Part shown: one piece after another, positions 49,196-58,767 of the stretch
Layout: the number at the start of each line of letters is the position of its first letter
How positions within the stretch are numbered: the stretch's first letter is position 1
Origin: Candidatus Ruthia magnifica str. Cm (Calyptogena magnifica)
GTDB taxonomy: Bacteria; Pseudomonadota; Gammaproteobacteria; PS1; Pseudothioglobaceae
NCBI RefSeq assembly: GCF_000015105.1
Contig: NC_008610.1
Span: 930,001-994,000 of the forward strand
Length of the DNA: 64,000 nt
Direction: 5' to 3'
The notes under the pieces: generated by a model
Told to the model about the DNA's origin: nothing
The model's input: the letters and a program-made list of their open reading frames with translations, nothing else
Databases searched by the model: none
Translations under genes and position numbers: made by a program

Positions 49196-50761
49196 ATGAT
49201 GAACAATATTCACCTTGATAAAATCCTTATTCTTGATTTTGGTTCTCAATATACCCAGCTTATTGCCCGTCGTGTGCGTGAAATTGGTGTTTATTGTGAA
49301 TTATTTCCCTATGATGTAGATAGTGAATTTATTAAAAAGCTCAATCCTAAAGGTATCATTCTTTCAGGTGGTCCTGACACAGTCACACTTGATAATGCTG
49401 CCAAAGCACCAAGTATTATATTTGATCTCAACATACCGATACTGGGTATTTGTTATGGCATGCAAACTATGGCGATACAACTTGGTGGTCGTGCCACTTC
49501 AGCCAACAAACATGAATATGGTTTTGCCAAAGTTCGTGTTCGCAACCACTCACCATTACTAAGTGACATTAGTGATGAAGGTCATGGTTTATTAGATGTA
49601 TGGATGAGTCACGGAATTGAGGTAGAACAATTGCCAAATGGATTTAAACTAATTGCTTCTACAGATAACTGTAATATAGCAGGGTTTGCTAATGTAGAAA
49701 AACATTATTATGGCTTACAATTTCACCCAGAGGTTACTCATACCAAACAAGGTGAACGCATTTTAGAACGCTTTATCAGCGGTATTTGTCAATGTGAAAA
49801 AAACTGGACAACGGACAATATCATCGCTAAATTAGTACAAAACCTTAAAGATCAAATTGGCAATGCTAATATTTTATTAGGACTATCTGGTGGTGTAGAT
49901 TCCTTAGTAGTTGCCGTACTTTTGCAACAAGCAGTGGGTAAGCAACTCACTTGTGTATTTGTTGATAATGGCCTTTTACGTTTCAATGAAGGAAATGAAG
50001 TAATGCAAATCTTTGCACAAAATATGGACATGAAAGTCATACGTGCTAATGCTCATAAAAAATTCTATGACGCATTATTAAATGAAAATGAGCCTGAGGC
50101 AAAACGCAAAATTATTGGCCGTGCATTTATTGAAGTGTTTGAAGAAGAAGCTAAAAAACTCGATAACATCCAGTTTTTAGCTCAAGGTACGATTTATCCA
50201 GATGTTATTGAATCAGCAGACGCAAAATATGGCAAAGCTAAACTTATTAAATCACACCATAATGTTGGTGGCTTACCAAACGATTTACAATTCAAATTAG
50301 TGGAACCTCTAAAAGAATTATTCAAAGACGAAGTGCGTAAAATTAGCGTTAAACTAAGTATCCCACCACATATTATTTATCGCCATCCATTCCCAGGTCC
50401 TGGCCTAGGTGTACGTATTCTAGGGCAAGTGAAACAAGAATACGCCAATATTTTAAGACAAGCTGATGCTATTTTCATGGATGAGTTACATAAAAACAAT
50501 TTATACGACACAGTCAATCAAGCCTTTGCTGTATTCCTACCTATTAAATCAGTTGGCATTACTGGAGATGAGCGTCGTTATGACTACGTTATTGCATTAC
50601 GTGCTGTTGAAACCATTGATTTTATGACAGCTCGCTGGGCAAGATTGCCGTATGATTTTCTAGATTTAGTATCTAACCGAATCATGAATGAAATCTCTCG
50701 TATTTCACGTGTAGTTTATGACGTTTCTGGGAAACCACCAGCAACCATTGAATGGGAATAA
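49196..50761 (+). CDS. guaA: GMP synthase (glutamine-hydrolysing)
   Basis: GuaA converts XMP to GMP. The 521-residue protein starts with a class I amidotransferase ([20 protein letters not shown]; nucleophile in [11 protein letters not shown]; His/Glu in LQFHPEVTH). Then comes the ATP pyrophosphatase domain with the PP-loop [17 protein letters not shown] near residue 225. The C-terminal dimerisation domain ends in [11 protein letters not shown]. guaB is not adjacent. It overlaps tadA by ten bases. Confidence 0.98.
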   Translation: MMNNIHLDKILILDFGSQYTQLIARRVREIGVYCELFPYDVDSEFIKKLNPKGIILSGGPDTVTLDNAAKAPSIIFDLNIPILGICYGMQTMAIQLGGRATSANKHEYGFAKVRVRNHSPLLSDISDEGHGLLDVWMSHGIEVEQLPNGFKLIASTDNCNIAGFANVEKHYYGLQFHPEVTHTKQGERILERFISGICQCEKNWTTDNIIAKLVQNLKDQIGNANILLGLSGGVDSLVVAVLLQQAVGKQLTCVFVDNGLLRFNEGNEVMQIFAQNMDMKVIRANAHKKFYDALLNENEPEAKRKIIGRAFIEVFEEEAKKLDNIQFLAQGTIYPDVIESADAKYGKAKLIKSHHNVGGLPNDLQFKLVEPLKELFKDEVRKISVKLSIPPHIIYRHPFPGPGLGVRILGQVKQEYANILRQADAIFMDELHKNNLYDTVNQAFAVFLPIKSVGITGDERRYDYVIALRAVETIDFMTARWARLPYDFLDLVSNRIMNEISRISRVVYDVSGKPPATIEWE

Positions 50762-51222
50762 GCGCACCGACTGATGCGCAATGGATGACGCTTGCTATTG
50801 AACAAGCTAAACAAGCACAAAAAGTAAATGAAGTGCCTGTTGGTGCTATTTTAATACAAAACAATCAATTAATTAGCAGTGCATACAACCAGCCCATTTC
50901 AAACAACGACCCAACTGCCCATGCAGAAATACAATTATTACGCGCTGCAGGAAAACAACTAAACAACTATCGATTGTATGACACAACCTTATATGTTACT
51001 TTGGAACCTTGTACTATGTGCTTAGGTGCTATAGTGCATGCACGTGTATCATACATTGTATTTGGCGCTTATGATCAAAAATCAGGCGTTTGCGGGTCGT
51101 GTATAAATTTGCAAAACAGTCAATGTTTTAACCACTCAATAAATATTCAGGGTGGTATTCTAGCTGACCAATGCAAAGATCTATTGCAACAATTTTTTAA
51201 AAGTCGTAGAATAGACTCCTAA
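50752..51222 (+). CDS. tadA: tRNA-specific adenosine deaminase TadA
   Basis: TadA deaminates adenosine 34 of tRNA-Arg to inosine. The 156-residue protein has the zinc-deaminase motifs [11 protein letters not shown] (His57 ligand, Glu59 catalytic) and [17 protein letters not shown] (Cys87 and Cys90 ligands). The segment [15 protein letters not shown] fits TadA rather than other deaminases. The start overlaps the end of guaA by ten bases, suggesting coupling. Confidence 0.96.
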   Translation: MGISAPTDAQWMTLAIEQAKQAQKVNEVPVGAILIQNNQLISSAYNQPISNNDPTAHAEIQLLRAAGKQLNNYRLYDTTLYVTLEPCTMCLGAIVHARVSYIVFGAYDQKSGVCGSCINLQNSQCFNHSINIQGGILADQCKDLLQQFFKSRRIDS

Positions 51223-51815
51223 TTATAGTTACGTAATTTTTTAAACTACATTTAAAATAATTTAAATACATATTCATTGAAAAACTTCCATCTCTTAAAA
51301 ACTGTCTCTAGTTATCAATAGTCATCATTAATTATTTTGGATAAGTATAAAGGGTAACTTTCATTATGTTTTTGAATATAGGTATTTGTATATTTACTTA
51401 ATTTTTTCTTATTAACACCGTTTCTCCAAAATAATTCTAAAATTGATATTTCTTTATAATAATCAACCTTTAAATTTTAAATGTATTGCTAGTATTCTTT
51501 AGCTTTATTTCACTGATTAAATAAGTAAAAGCTAGTTCTGTTTAGATTTGTGAGGACTATTGTTTTTAATGATTGCTAGAGTTTTTTACTAGTGCTAAAA
51601 AATATATTAAGAAGTAGATAAATAATAATATCTAAAAAGCACTCGTTTTTACAGTTAAAACCATATAGCACAATCAAAAAATCCAACTTATCTATTTTTT
51701 CAGGTTTTTTATTGAGCCCTTTTTCTTTGTAGTAATTCTTCACTCATATCATTAAATTTTTAATTCCTTATAATTAAAATCGTTATTATCAATTCCTTGA
51801 GAAATGATACCAATT
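51223..51815. other. 593-base stretch without an intact gene
   Basis: It lies downstream of both tadA and fabG. The minus strand has short protein-like fragments, such as MSEELLQRKRAQ near 51740 and KEISILELFWRNGVNKKKLS near 51430. They do not match a family I can name. In many relatives acpP and fabF follow fabG; no trace of acpP (its DSL motif) is visible here. Confidence 0.45.
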
Positions 51816-52562
51816 TTAAACCGTGTACATGCCGCCATTCACATGTAATGTCTGTGCTGTGATATAGGAGCCACCATCACTTGCTAAAAATAATACTACA
51901 TTTGCAACTTCATCAACTGTACCTAAACGATTCATTGGAATTTGTTGTGATAAGGCCACTTTTTGTTCTTTAGGTAGTGCATTAGTCATATCTGTTTCAA
52001 TAAAACCAGGAGCAACTACATTAACGGTAATATCACGAGAGCCCACTTCACGAGCCAATGATTTGGTAAATCCCATAATGCCTGCCTTAGCAGCGGCATA
52101 GTTAGTTTGGCCTGCATTGCCCATAGCACCAACAACAGAAGCAATAGAAATAATACGACCCGCTTTTTTCTTCATCATACCACGCAATACGGCTTTTGAC
52201 ATTTTATAAACAGAAGTCAAATTGGTATTCATAATATCATCCCATTCATCTTCTTTCATGCGTATGAGTAGATTATCACGGGTAATACCTGCATTATTAA
52301 CCAAGATATCAATAACGCCATAAATACTAACAATAGACTTTATTACCTTAGCAATTTGATCATTATTAGTCACATTAAGTATCATGCCTATACCTGTCAT
52401 TCCATTATATTTTAATGTTGCACTAATTGAATTTACGCCTTTATCACTAGTTGCCGTACCAATGATAGTTGCACCTGCTGCACCCAAAATCAAAGCAATT
52501 GCTTGACCAATACCACGACTTGCGCCTGTTACTAATACGATTTTTCCTTTCAAATTATTCAT
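51816..52562 (-). CDS. fabG: 3-oxoacyl-[ACP] reductase FabG
   Basis: FabG performs the NADPH-dependent reduction of beta-ketoacyl-ACP in fatty-acid elongation. The 248-residue SDR protein has VLVTGASRGIGQAIA for cofactor binding, VNNAGITRDNLLIRM, and the catalytic tetrad with Ser in IASVVGAMGN and TNYAAAKAG (YxxxK). The C-terminal ITAQTLHVNGGMYTV is typical of FabG. Its start overlaps the fabD stop by four bases (ATGA). Confidence 0.97.
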   Translation of the reverse strand: MNNLKGKIVLVTGASRGIGQAIALILGAAGATIIGTATSDKGVNSISATLKYNGMTGIGMILNVTNNDQIAKVIKSIVSIYGVIDILVNNAGITRDNLLIRMKEDEWDDIMNTNLTSVYKMSKAVLRGMMKKKAGRIISIASVVGAMGNAGQTNYAAAKAGIMGFTKSLAREVGSRDITVNVVAPGFIETDMTNALPKEQKVALSQQIPMNRLGTVDEVANVVLFLASDGGSYITAQTLHVNGGMYTV

Positions 52563-53491
52563 GATAAAATTTCCTCTAAAGCTATTTCTATGCTGACTGA
52601 ATCCAATATGGCATTAGCCGTTAATGATTTTTCAATTCTTCTTGTTAAACCTGTAAGTACTCTACCCGGGCCAGATTCAATTAATTTTTCAACGCCCATA
52701 TTGTGCATCGCTTGAACGGTATTTGTCCATAATACTGGTCTATGTAGTTGTGCGACTAATTTAGTTTTTATATCATCAACGTCAGTTGCTTTAAGTGCAT
52801 CAAAGTTATGTAACACATCAATACTATTTTTATTAAACTGAACGACATCTACAATGTTTTTAAACTCAACTGCTGCATTGTTCATTAATGAACAATGTGA
52901 TGGTACACTAACTGACAATATCGCCGCACGCTTAGCGCCTGCAGTTTTCATCAATTGACAAGCAACCTCTACAGCCTCTTTATTGCCTGCAATAACCACT
53001 TGTCCTAATGAATTAAAGTTAACCGCTTCAACAATACCACGACCTGAATAATCCGCACATAATTTAACCACAACGCTATCCTCCAAACCCAAAATAGCCG
53101 CCATTGCACCCACCCCTTCAGGCACTGCTGATTGCATCAATTCTGCGCGCTTTTTAACCAGTTTAATACCATCACTAAATCCTAGAGCGCCCGATACTAC
53201 TAAGGCTGTATATTCACCCAAACTATGACCCGCCATACAAATAGGAAATAAATCATGTTTATGGGTAAGTGCCAAATAAGTGGCATAACCTGCAGCCAAC
53301 ATGGCTGGTTGAGTATTTTGTGTTTGATTAAGGGCGTTTTGATCTTGTTGTGTTAATGCCCAAAGATCAAAACCCAATGCATCACTCGCCTCAGTAAATA
53401 TTTCTTTTACAATGAGATAATGATTAGCAAGTTCTGACAACATGCCCAAAGATTGTGATCCTTGACCTGGGAATATAATAGCGTATTTCAT
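52559..53491 (-). CDS. fabD: malonyl-CoA:ACP transacylase FabD
   Basis: FabD loads malonyl groups onto acyl carrier protein. The 310-residue protein starts AIIFPGQGSQSLGM and has the nucleophile motif MAGHSLGEYTALV (Ser near residue 92). The catalytic His is in VSVPSHCSLM. Length and motifs are normal. It overlaps fabG, and its start is 89 bases from the rpmA terminator side. fabH and plsX, common upstream partners, are not adjacent. Confidence 0.97.
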   Translation of the reverse strand: MKYAIIFPGQGSQSLGMLSELANHYLIVKEIFTEASDALGFDLWALTQQDQNALNQTQNTQPAMLAAGYATYLALTHKHDLFPICMAGHSLGEYTALVVSGALGFSDGIKLVKKRAELMQSAVPEGVGAMAAILGLEDSVVVKLCADYSGRGIVEAVNFNSLGQVVIAGNKEAVEVACQLMKTAGAKRAAILSVSVPSHCSLMNNAAVEFKNIVDVVQFNKNSIDVLHNFDALKATDVDDIKTKLVAQLHRPVLWTNTVQAMHNMGVEKLIESGPGRVLTGLTRRIEKSLTANAILDSVSIEIALEEILS

Positions 53492-53530
53492 AAAATTTTA
53501 AACAAACGAAGTAGCCATATTTTAATTAAC

Positions 53531-53557
53531 AAAAAAAAGCGCTCGAAAAGCACTTTT
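53531..53557 (-). terminator. rho-independent terminator of rplU-rpmA
   Basis: AAAAGCGCT (53535-53543) pairs with AGCACTTTT (53549-53557) over nine pairs with one G-T, around a five-base CGAAA loop. On the minus strand it is followed by eight T residues (A8 at 53531-53538). It lies 23 bases after the rpmA stop, so it ends the rplU-rpmA transcript before fabD. Confidence 0.85.
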
Positions 53558-53579
53558 AAAAAAATATTAGTGCGTGAAA

Positions 53580-53837
53580 TTACGCAGTTTCAATCGAAAC
53601 ATACTGATGCATAAATTTACCTTTTTTAGCAAAAATAACTTTACCATCCATTGTGGCAAACAATGTGTCATCTTTACCCTTGCGAACATTAGTGCCTGGA
53701 TGAAATTTAGTGCCCCTTTGACGGACTAAAATATTACCAGATAATACAACTTGACCACCAAATCTTTTAACACCTAGACGTTTTGATACGGAATCTCTAC
53801 CGTTATTAGTGCTGCCACCTGCTTTTTTATGTGCCAT
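53580..53837 (-). CDS. rpmA: 50S ribosomal protein L27
   Basis: L27 lies near the peptidyl-transferase centre. The 85-residue protein begins [16 protein letters not shown] and has [20 protein letters not shown], the universal L27 signature. No Firmicutes-type N-terminal cleavage extension is present. It is 11 bases after rplU and followed by a clear terminator. Confidence 0.98.
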   Translation of the reverse strand: MAHKKAGGSTNNGRDSVSKRLGVKRFGGQVVLSGNILVRQRGTKFHPGTNVRKGKDDTLFATMDGKVIFAKKGKFMHQYVSIETA

Positions 53838-53848
53838 AAATTACTCCT

Positions 53849-54160
53849 TCATGCCTTAATTTTAACAATTTCAATTTCAGTAAACAATTGACGATGACCT
53901 TGTTGTTTCATTGAATGTTTACGACGACGGAATTTAAGAATATGCACTTTTTTCTCTTTGCCTTGTGAAATAATTTTTGCCTCAACAGTTACTTTAGGCA
54001 CAAAAGGTGTACCCACTCGAACATTATCACCATCGGCAACCATTAATACCTCTTTGAAAGTAACTTTTTTACCAGATTCAATTTCTAATTTTTCAATTTT
54101 TAAAGTTGTACCCTGTTCAACTCTAAATTGTTGACCACCTGTCTTAATAACTGCGTACAT
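53849..54160 (-). CDS. rplU: 50S ribosomal protein L21
   Basis: L21 binds 23S rRNA. The 103-residue protein begins MYAVIKTGGQQFRVEQGT and has KVHILKFRRRKHSMKQQGH, with RQLFTEIEIVKI at the end, all typical. It is the first gene of the rplU-rpmA unit. A TATAAT on the minus strand at 54199-54204 could be its promoter -10. Confidence 0.98.
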   Translation of the reverse strand: MYAVIKTGGQQFRVEQGTTLKIEKLEIESGKKVTFKEVLMVADGDNVRVGTPFVPKVTVEAKIISQGKEKKVHILKFRRRKHSMKQQGHRQLFTEIEIVKIKA

Positions 54161-54251
54161 AACTAGCCCTATAATATATTGCTTAAAAAAAGAACGTAAT
54201 TATACTTGAATGTTTATAGCTTTATGAAGTTTGTTTAATGAAATTATAACG

Positions 54252-54257
54252 TATAAT
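54252..54257 (+). promoter_or_regulatory. candidate -10 box for ppiB
   Basis: TATAAT lies 31 bases before the ppiB ATG in the 127-base divergent gap with rplU. A -35 is not convincing. Confidence 0.35.
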
Positions 54258-54287
54258 TACATTTTTTCTTCAAATGCATTTTAACAC

Positions 54288-54776
54288 ATGGTTATTTTTG
54301 AAACCAACATGGGCAAAATTCATATTGACATTGACACTAAAAACGCACCAGTCAGCGCACAAAATTTTATTGATTATATAAATGATGGCTTTTATAACGA
54401 TACTATTTTTCATCGTGTGATTAAAAATTTTATGATTCAAGGTGGTGGCTTTACAAAAGACATGAACCAAAAAAATACCAAATCTGAAATTGAAAATGAA
54501 GCTAAAAATGGTTTAAAAAATACCAAATATTCGCTGTCTATGGCCAGAACTTCTGCGCCACACTCTGCCAGTTCACAATTCTTTATCAACACATCTGATA
54601 ACTCATTCTTAGATTTTCCTGGTCAAGATGGTTGGGGCTATTGCGTATTTGGTGAAGTTGTTGAAGGCTTTGTGATAGTTGACAAAATTAACCAAGTTGC
54701 TACTAGCAATAATAGTGGTCATGGTGACGTACCAAATGACTCTGTCATTGTCAATAAGGCATACGACGTTTCATAA
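54288..54776 (+). CDS. ppiB: peptidyl-prolyl cis-trans isomerase B (cyclophilin)
   Basis: A 162-residue cytoplasmic cyclophilin that speeds prolyl isomerisation. It starts MVIFETNMGKIHIDI without a signal peptide. The active-site segments are TIFHRVIKNFMIQGGGF (with the catalytic Arg) and SASSQFFINTSDN. WGYCVFGEVVEG is also typical. Its stop overlaps the lpxH start by one base (TAATG). Confidence 0.96.
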   Translation: MVIFETNMGKIHIDIDTKNAPVSAQNFIDYINDGFYNDTIFHRVIKNFMIQGGGFTKDMNQKNTKSEIENEAKNGLKNTKYSLSMARTSAPHSASSQFFINTSDNSFLDFPGQDGWGYCVFGEVVEGFVIVDKINQVATSNNSGHGDVPNDSVIVNKAYDVS

Positions 54777-55495
54777 TGATTCAAACGCTTATCATAGCGG
54801 ATTTACACCTTATTGCTAATGAGACGGACAAAACCCGTCTTTTTATTAAGTTTTGCCAAGAGCAGGCAATTATGGCTGACCAACTTTTTATTCTTGGAGA
54901 TTTATTTAATGTTTGGTTGGGTGATGACTTATCAATTGATTATTATCAAAAGGTTGTCTTAGCGTTAAAAACACTAAGTCTTAAAACTAAAATTTTTATC
55001 ATGACTGGGAATCGTGATTTTTTACTAGGCGATGACTTTGTCAAACAAACTCATTGTATTTTGATTGATACGCCTTACTTACTTGAAACCAATAACCAAC
55101 AATATATACTCACACATGGCGATGAGTTATGCACTGATGACGAGAGCTACCAGTATTTAAAGAACGTATTACAACACCCAATCACAAAATTTATTTTTTT
55201 GCATTTGAAAGCAAAATTACGCTTAAAAATTAGTGCTCAATTACACAAAAAAAGCATTAAAGCTCAAAAACATAAATCATACGAGATTATGGATGTCAAT
55301 ACAACAACCGTCAATCAATTAATGCAAAAATACCCTGGTGCAAATCTTATTCACGGACACACACATCGATTAGACACTCATGTTAATGATGACTTTACTA
55401 GATACGTATTAGGAGACTGGTCAAATAACCAAGGCAATGCAATTAAAATTAATCATCAATTAAATCGCCTTGAAATTAGCACGACAATCAACTAA
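54776..55495 (+). CDS. lpxH: UDP-2,3-diacylglucosamine diphosphatase LpxH
   Basis: LpxH cleaves UDP-diacylglucosamine to lipid X in lipid A synthesis. The 239-residue metallophosphoesterase has the metal motifs IADLHLIAN, ILGDLFNVWLGDD, TGNRDFLLG, LTHGDELCTDD and HGHTHRLDTH. These match the LpxH pattern, including the GNRDFLLG segment. Its last 36 bases overlap the end of the RNase gene on the opposite strand. Confidence 0.95.
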   Translation: MIQTLIIADLHLIANETDKTRLFIKFCQEQAIMADQLFILGDLFNVWLGDDLSIDYYQKVVLALKTLSLKTKIFIMTGNRDFLLGDDFVKQTHCILIDTPYLLETNNQQYILTHGDELCTDDESYQYLKNVLQHPITKFIFLHLKAKLRLKISAQLHKKSIKAQKHKSYEIMDVNTTTVNQLMQKYPGANLIHGHTHRLDTHVNDDFTRYVLGDWSNNQGNAIKINHQLNRLEISTTIN

Positions 55496-57265
55496 ATCAA
55501 CGGTTGTTACCTTTAACGCTACCTTTTCATCTAGCTTAGGCAAAATTTTAAACTTAATTTGTGTCATCATACCCAGTTCAGGAATCATAAATAATACTTT
55601 ATCACCACGTGTATCTATCACAATACCTTCGCCCTGCCATGATGGGTTATAAAGTAAATAAACGCATTTGTAATGGTCATTACTAGAACGTACTGTTCTA
55701 CCAACAGTGGACATGATGGTATTATGAATGCCAATAATCTTTTTAACATCTTCCTTGCCTAGTGTATCTTCACCTTTAATGAAACAGCTAAGCTGCTGAT
55801 GTGCAAGCAAATCAAGATACCTTCTAAGTGGACTAGTAATACGTAAATACACTTTAAGGCCTAGTCCAAAATGTGGCAAATTCTTTGTGGATATGGCTGA
55901 GTGTCTAAAAAATTTTGTAGCTTTAAACGATTCAGATAAAGATAATACGTCTTTATTATCCAATGTTTCTTGTGGAAACTTGCCTTTATCTTGAATTACA
56001 TAAGGCATAACAATGTCATTATCAATAGAAAATTGTGCAACAACACGACCTGCCATTATCATCATTTCAGCCACTAATTCACGACTTTGACTTGAACTTT
56101 GTGTCAAAATTGATACTTGGCCTTGCTTAAATTTAACATCAACATTGGGTAAATTTAAACTGATTGCACCACAATTGTCTCTATATTTTTTATGCGCCTT
56201 TGTAATACTTTGTAATTTGGATAAATGTTCATTAGACACTAACATCTCATCTGCATCATCGTAATTTATATTAGTCACTTTAATTAAACTATGGACCACT
56301 TCAATATGATCAATTTCACCTGATTCTAAAGTAAACCCTATCGACAAAGCGTTTGACGTTTCAGCCAACCCTAATGCACACATTTTTGTCGCAGAAATAG
56401 GCAACATATGAATAATTTGTTCAGGCAAATATAAATTAGAAGCACGCTCTTGTGCATAAGCGTCCAACTCAGAACCAACAGTAGCAATCAAGGACACGTC
56501 AGCAATATGAACAAAAATCTTATCTCCATCAATACTAATTGCATCATCAGCATCATTTGAATCAGCATTATCTATTGCATAACTGGATAAATACGTTAAA
56601 TCAACCCGCTCAATTTGTGCCATGCTAACATCAATTTGCTCATCCTTAGAAATATTATAACGTGCCGGATATGGATTAAAGCTTGGCTTGAAATAGTCAA
56701 GTCTTAATAACAATTTATACGCAGATTCAGGCGTATTTTCTATATCAGAATTGGCCAAAATCTTAGCATACTTAGATTGATTTAACGCAACTTTTACAAT
56801 TTCTTCAATGTAAGGTAAATCTTGCTCATCAAAGGTATTGTTACTAATATTATCCACACAGTGTTTAAGGTTTTTAGCCTCAAAAATTTGAACGTCACGC
56901 TTAGTTTGGATGCTTTCAACTTGAGAGGTTGGGCGTACAAAAACTTTATCTTTTTGCCAATAAAGATATAAACCATCTTCAATTAAAATATAACTACACC
57001 AAGCATTTTTGGCACTATATTCGTCAAACAACCATTGTGTTATTTCTTCTAATGTTAATACTTCTTTTTGAAAATTTTCAAGAACAGTAATATCTGCTTG
57101 TACACAAGCACCACTTATTTGAACAAATTCAGGATGAATAAAACGGAAATCTTTTTCCCGTACCGATCGCAAAGAACCATCATCAAACTCTAATGCAAAT
57201 TTATGCATCGTTTGACTAACAATACGCGCAGATTTGCCTTTATAGGCAACTAAAGCGTTAATCAA
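55460..57265 (-). CDS. RNase II/RNB-family exoribonuclease
   Basis: A 601-residue 3'-5' exoribonuclease of the RNB family. The catalytic acids are in YAIDNADSNDADDAISID near residue 237, and the RNB domain continues to YLRITSPLRRYLDLLAHQQL near 490. A reduced C-terminal S1-like domain follows. The N-terminal region is not a clear pair of cold-shock domains, and the protein is shorter than RNase R (about 800) and E. coli RNase II (644). It may be RNase II or a related RNB protein. It overlaps lpxH tail to tail and starts seven bases after gcvH. Confidence 0.85.
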   Translation of the reverse strand: MINALVAYKGKSARIVSQTMHKFALEFDDGSLRSVREKDFRFIHPEFVQISGACVQADITVLENFQKEVLTLEEITQWLFDEYSAKNAWCSYILIEDGLYLYWQKDKVFVRPTSQVESIQTKRDVQIFEAKNLKHCVDNISNNTFDEQDLPYIEEIVKVALNQSKYAKILANSDIENTPESAYKLLLRLDYFKPSFNPYPARYNISKDEQIDVSMAQIERVDLTYLSSYAIDNADSNDADDAISIDGDKIFVHIADVSLIATVGSELDAYAQERASNLYLPEQIIHMLPISATKMCALGLAETSNALSIGFTLESGEIDHIEVVHSLIKVTNINYDDADEMLVSNEHLSKLQSITKAHKKYRDNCGAISLNLPNVDVKFKQGQVSILTQSSSQSRELVAEMMIMAGRVVAQFSIDNDIVMPYVIQDKGKFPQETLDNKDVLSLSESFKATKFFRHSAISTKNLPHFGLGLKVYLRITSPLRRYLDLLAHQQLSCFIKGEDTLGKEDVKKIIGIHNTIMSTVGRTVRSSNDHYKCVYLLYNPSWQGEGIVIDTRGDKVLFMIPELGMMTQIKFKILPKLDEKVALKVTTVDLVDCRANFKAI

Positions 57266-57272
57266 TTTAAAT

Positions 57273-57647
57273 CTAGTCTAGTATTTGCGCATAAACAGCG
57301 ACATTCATCAAATCATCAACTGAATGAGACTTAAATTTGACCAGCCAACCATCATCATAACAACTATAATTAATCAGTTCTGGCTCGTCATCAAGTGCCT
57401 TATTGACTTTAATAATTTGCAAATCAGCAGGTGCATAAACACCACTAGCTGCTTTAACAGATTCAACCACACAAAATTCATCCTCAATAGAGACCTCATC
57501 ATCAATGTTGGGTAATTCCACAAATACCATATCACCTAATAGTGCTTGTGCATGATCAGTAATACCCATGGTATAAGTGCCATCGCCATGATCTAAAATC
57601 CACTCGTGAGTTTGTGTGTATTGTCTATCGTCTCTTATTTCGCTCAT
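57273..57647 (-). CDS. gcvH: glycine cleavage system H protein
   Basis: GcvH carries the aminomethyl group on a lipoyl arm between the P, T and L proteins. The 124-residue protein has the lipoylation motif [14 protein letters not shown] with Lys65. The N-terminal [20 protein letters not shown] and [12 protein letters not shown] are typical. It is 43 bases after gcvT. gcvP is not in the window. Confidence 0.96.
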   Translation of the reverse strand: MSEIRDDRQYTQTHEWILDHGDGTYTMGITDHAQALLGDMVFVELPNIDDEVSIEDEFCVVESVKAASGVYAPADLQIIKVNKALDDEPELINYSCYDDGWLVKFKSHSVDDLMNVAVYAQILD

Positions 57648-57690
57648 GTTGTTCTCCTAAATTTTCTCAAGCAGGACTTTGCTTACTTAC

Positions 57691-58767
57691 TTAAACCAAT
57701 ACTTTTCCATTACGCACGAATGGCAATTTGACTATTTTAGCGTAAACTTTCTTTTTTCGTATCTCAATTTCACATACGCCAAAGCTACCCTTAGGTACAC
57801 TTGCCAGTGCAATTGCCTTACCAATAGTGGGTGAAAATGTGCCTGAAGTTACCTCACCTTCGCCTAGACTAGTTATTACTTTTTGATGATTTCGAATTAT
57901 ACCTTTACCTTCTAAAACTAACCCAACAATAGTCTTTTCAACGCCTTTTTCTTTTAATATTTCTAATGCATCACGACCTATAAACGCACGATTTTCATTA
58001 GTTAGATCAATTGTCCAAGTTAATGCTGCTTCAAGTGGTGAAACCTTATCACTCATCTCTGAACCATACAAACTCATACCCGCTTCTAGACGCAAGGTGT
58101 CACGCGCACCCAAGCCACAAGGCCTAATACCTGCTTCAAGTAACATTTTCCAAGTAAATTTTGCTGAACTTGAAGACAGTATAATCTCAAACCCATCTTC
58201 GCCTGTATAACCTGTACGTGCAATGAATAATCCACCCAAACTAGCCGCATTAAATGGCTTTAACTTACCACAAACCTCTTCAACCCCTGGCATAGCTGTA
58301 AATACCTTTACCCTTGCATTTGGACCTTGTACAGCAATCATTGCTAGATTAGACATACACTCAACCGATACATCAAAACCACTTGCCTGGGCGTTAATCC
58401 AAGTCATATCTTTTTCGGCAGTGCCTGCATTAATTACTATACGATAATATTCATCATCTTGGTAATAAATAATCAAATCATCTATCACCCCGCCTGACTC
58501 ATTTAACATGCAACTATATAACGCCTTACCTTGTATTTTTAACTTATCAACATCATTAGCAATCAAAATTTGCAAAAATGCTTTTGCTTCGATGCCTTTA
58601 AAATCCACCACACTCATATGCGAGACATCAAACATACCTGCATCACGGCGTACTTGATGATGTTCTTCAATTTGTGAACCGTAATTAAGCGGCATTTCCC
58701 AATCTCCAAAATCAACCATCTTTCCTTGCGACTCTATGTGCATTTGATACAAAGGTGTTTGTCTCAT
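57691..58767 (-). CDS. gcvT: glycine cleavage system T protein (aminomethyltransferase)
   Basis: GcvT moves a one-carbon unit from the H protein to tetrahydrofolate. The 358-residue protein has GDWEMPLNYGSQIEEHHQVR and the catalytic-Asp region DAGMFDVSHMSVVDF. RTGYTGEDGFEIIL and ARDTLRLEAGMSLYGSEM are typical GcvT segments. The start overlaps the yciB stop by one base (TAATG), so expression is coupled to a membrane protein gene. Confidence 0.97.
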   Translation of the reverse strand: MRQTPLYQMHIESQGKMVDFGDWEMPLNYGSQIEEHHQVRRDAGMFDVSHMSVVDFKGIEAKAFLQILIANDVDKLKIQGKALYSCMLNESGGVIDDLIIYYQDDEYYRIVINAGTAEKDMTWINAQASGFDVSVECMSNLAMIAVQGPNARVKVFTAMPGVEEVCGKLKPFNAASLGGLFIARTGYTGEDGFEIILSSSSAKFTWKMLLEAGIRPCGLGARDTLRLEAGMSLYGSEMSDKVSPLEAALTWTIDLTNENRAFIGRDALEILKEKGVEKTIVGLVLEGKGIIRNHQKVITSLGEGEVTSGTFSPTIGKAIALASVPKGSFGVCEIEIRKKKVYAKIVKLPFVRNGKVLV

